The notes under the pieces: generated by a model | The model's database searches: none | What the model was told of the DNA's origin: nothing | What the model saw: the letters and a program-made list of their open reading frames with translations, nothing else | Shown here: positions 63,255-64,000 of the stretch, one piece after another | How positions within the stretch are numbered: position 1 is the first letter of the stretch | How the letters are laid out: the number at the start of each line of letters is the position of its first letter | Translations under genes and position numbers: made by a program | Source: Lachnospiraceae bacterium | Lineage (GTDB): Bacteria; Bacillota; Clostridia; Lachnospirales; Lachnospiraceae | Direction: 5' to 3' | Assembly: GCA_022791815.1 (NCBI GenBank) | Contig: JAAVZU010000047.1 | Location: 1 to 64,000 of the forward strand | DNA length: 64,000 nucleotides

Positions 63255-64000
63255 ATGATTACAATATATGGAAAATATACAAATGCTATCGTTTACACAA
63301 CCAATAATGAAGAATATGCAATTGATGATTATGCACGTAAACAAATACAAATGATTTGCAACCATCCAAGTTCTGTAGGAAGTAAAATCCGCATTATGCC
63401 AGATGTACATCCAGGAAAAGTTGGCACTATTGGTCTCACTATGACAATTGGAGATTCTCTTCTTCCAAGTCTGGTTGGGGTAGATATTGGTTGTGGTATG
63501 ACAATTGCAAAAATCAAGGCCAAAAATATAGAATACCAGAAGCTGGATACTGTTATCCGTGAACATGTTCCTTCAGGTGGAAAAGTCAGAAAAACAGCAC
63601 ATAAATTCAGCCATACCATTGACCTTAGTAAGTTACATTGTTATAAAGCTATTAATGAACCAAAAGCGAATTTAAGCATTGGAACATTAGGTGGCGGAAA
63701 TCATTTTATCGAAGTAGACAAAGATGCAGACAATGCTTTTTACCTTGTCATTCATTCAGGAAGCCGGCATCTTGGAATGGAGGTAACCGAATATTACTTA
63801 AAGGAAGGACAAAAAATATCACAAATGAAAAAACAAGGTCATGCTCCATACGAAATGACATGCCTTGAAGGTGATTTACTTCAATCCTATTTTCATGATT
63901 TAGCAATTACACAAGACTTTGCACGCATAAATAGAGAGGCTATGATTGACGAAATTGTTCGTGGTATGAAGTGGCGTATCCTTGACAGTTATACATGTAT
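63255..64000 (+). CDS. rtcB: RNA ligase RtcB (3' end outside window)
   Basis: Translated from the ATG at 63255 (AGAAAGG site), open to the right edge, at least 248 residues. RtcB hallmarks: RIMPDVHPGKVGTIGLTM near 55, GVDIGCGM with the metal Cys near 80, GTLGGGNHFIEVD near 140 and VIHSGSRHLG near 170. Joins 2',3'-cyclic phosphate and 5'-OH RNA ends using GTP and Mn. The compact N-terminus is like the short RtcB2 class, which in other bacteria pairs with peptide-release factor PrfH to rescue damaged ribosomes. The next gene is not visible. Confidence 0.92.
   Translation, partial: MITIYGKYTNAIVYTTNNEEYAIDDYARKQIQMICNHPSSVGSKIRIMPDVHPGKVGTIGLTMTIGDSLLPSLVGVDIGCGMTIAKIKAKNIEYQKLDTVIREHVPSGGKVRKTAHKFSHTIDLSKLHCYKAINEPKANLSIGTLGGGNHFIEVDKDADNAFYLVIHSGSRHLGMEVTEYYLKEGQKISQMKKQGHAPYEMTCLEGDLLQSYFHDLAITQDFARINREAMIDEIVRGMKWRILDSYTC

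Noticed and set aside
63222..63619. Two minus-strand frames
   Set aside because: They are antisense to rtcB, whose plus-strand translation contains all family motifs.

Overview
The window reads as part of the chromosome of a low-GC Gram-positive gut anaerobe, most likely a Lachnospiraceae-type Clostridium relative. The evidence is strong AGGAGG ribosome sites, AT-rich codon use, a Spo0A-type output domain, and an XRE/PLDc_N/ABC operon of Firmicutes type. No rRNA, tRNA or CRISPR was seen.

Positions 1-53152 are almost entirely on the minus strand and form one very large contractile-injection-system (T6SS/eCIS/phage-tail-like) locus. Reading in the direction of transcription from 53.1 kb: a J-domain protein; an FHA protein; a PP2C phosphatase; a membrane vWA protein; a Ser/Thr kinase; a large putative sheath protein; two tube-like (Hcp-like) proteins and a terminator; two more FHA proteins; a membrane PP2C; a membrane protein whose PP2C domain has lost its catalytic residues; and then a baseplate/spike module B (40.1-27.7 kb). 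Module B holds a DnaK/actin-like ATPase, a VgrG, an adaptor, an immunity-like protein, a PAAR-like protein and a VgrG fused to a toxin-like tail. Next come decaying immunity-type genes (27.6-23.4 kb), a three-gene ABC-3C-type defence system (23.2-18.5 kb), a 1241-residue Ig-repeat surface protein, a second PP2C/kinase pair, and a second baseplate/spike module A (11.4 kb to the left edge). Module A ends in a GC-richer VgrG-Rhs polymorphic toxin that runs off the window. The two modules have the same spike gene order: VgrG, adaptor, immunity-like, PAAR, VgrG-toxin.

The likely logic is one tail (sheath plus two tubes) that can be loaded with two different baseplate/spike/effector sets. It is tied to the membrane by several transmembrane signalling proteins and controlled by threonine phosphorylation (two kinases, three active phosphatases, four FHA or FHA-like proteins, one pseudophosphatase). 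No ClpV, TssJLM or LysM hub is visible here; a J-protein and an Hsp70-like ATPase are present instead.

Positions 53153-53603, between the injection locus and the divergent Spo0A-like regulator/GHKL kinase pair (53.6-56.0 kb), carry an unusual array of about eleven 10-bp units in helical phase that includes a perfect 0A box. To its right lie an ABC exporter operon with its XRE regulator (59.1-56.1 kb, minus), an ECF sigma/membrane protein/lipoprotein group (61.7-59.5 kb, minus), a ferritin-like protein (62.6-62.05 kb, minus), and on the plus strand the start of rtcB behind a consensus promoter, a 14-codon leader ORF and a terminator/antiterminator. Small inverted-repeat elements (133-135-bp TIR elements, hairpins, and two about 195-bp palindromes) are scattered through the window.
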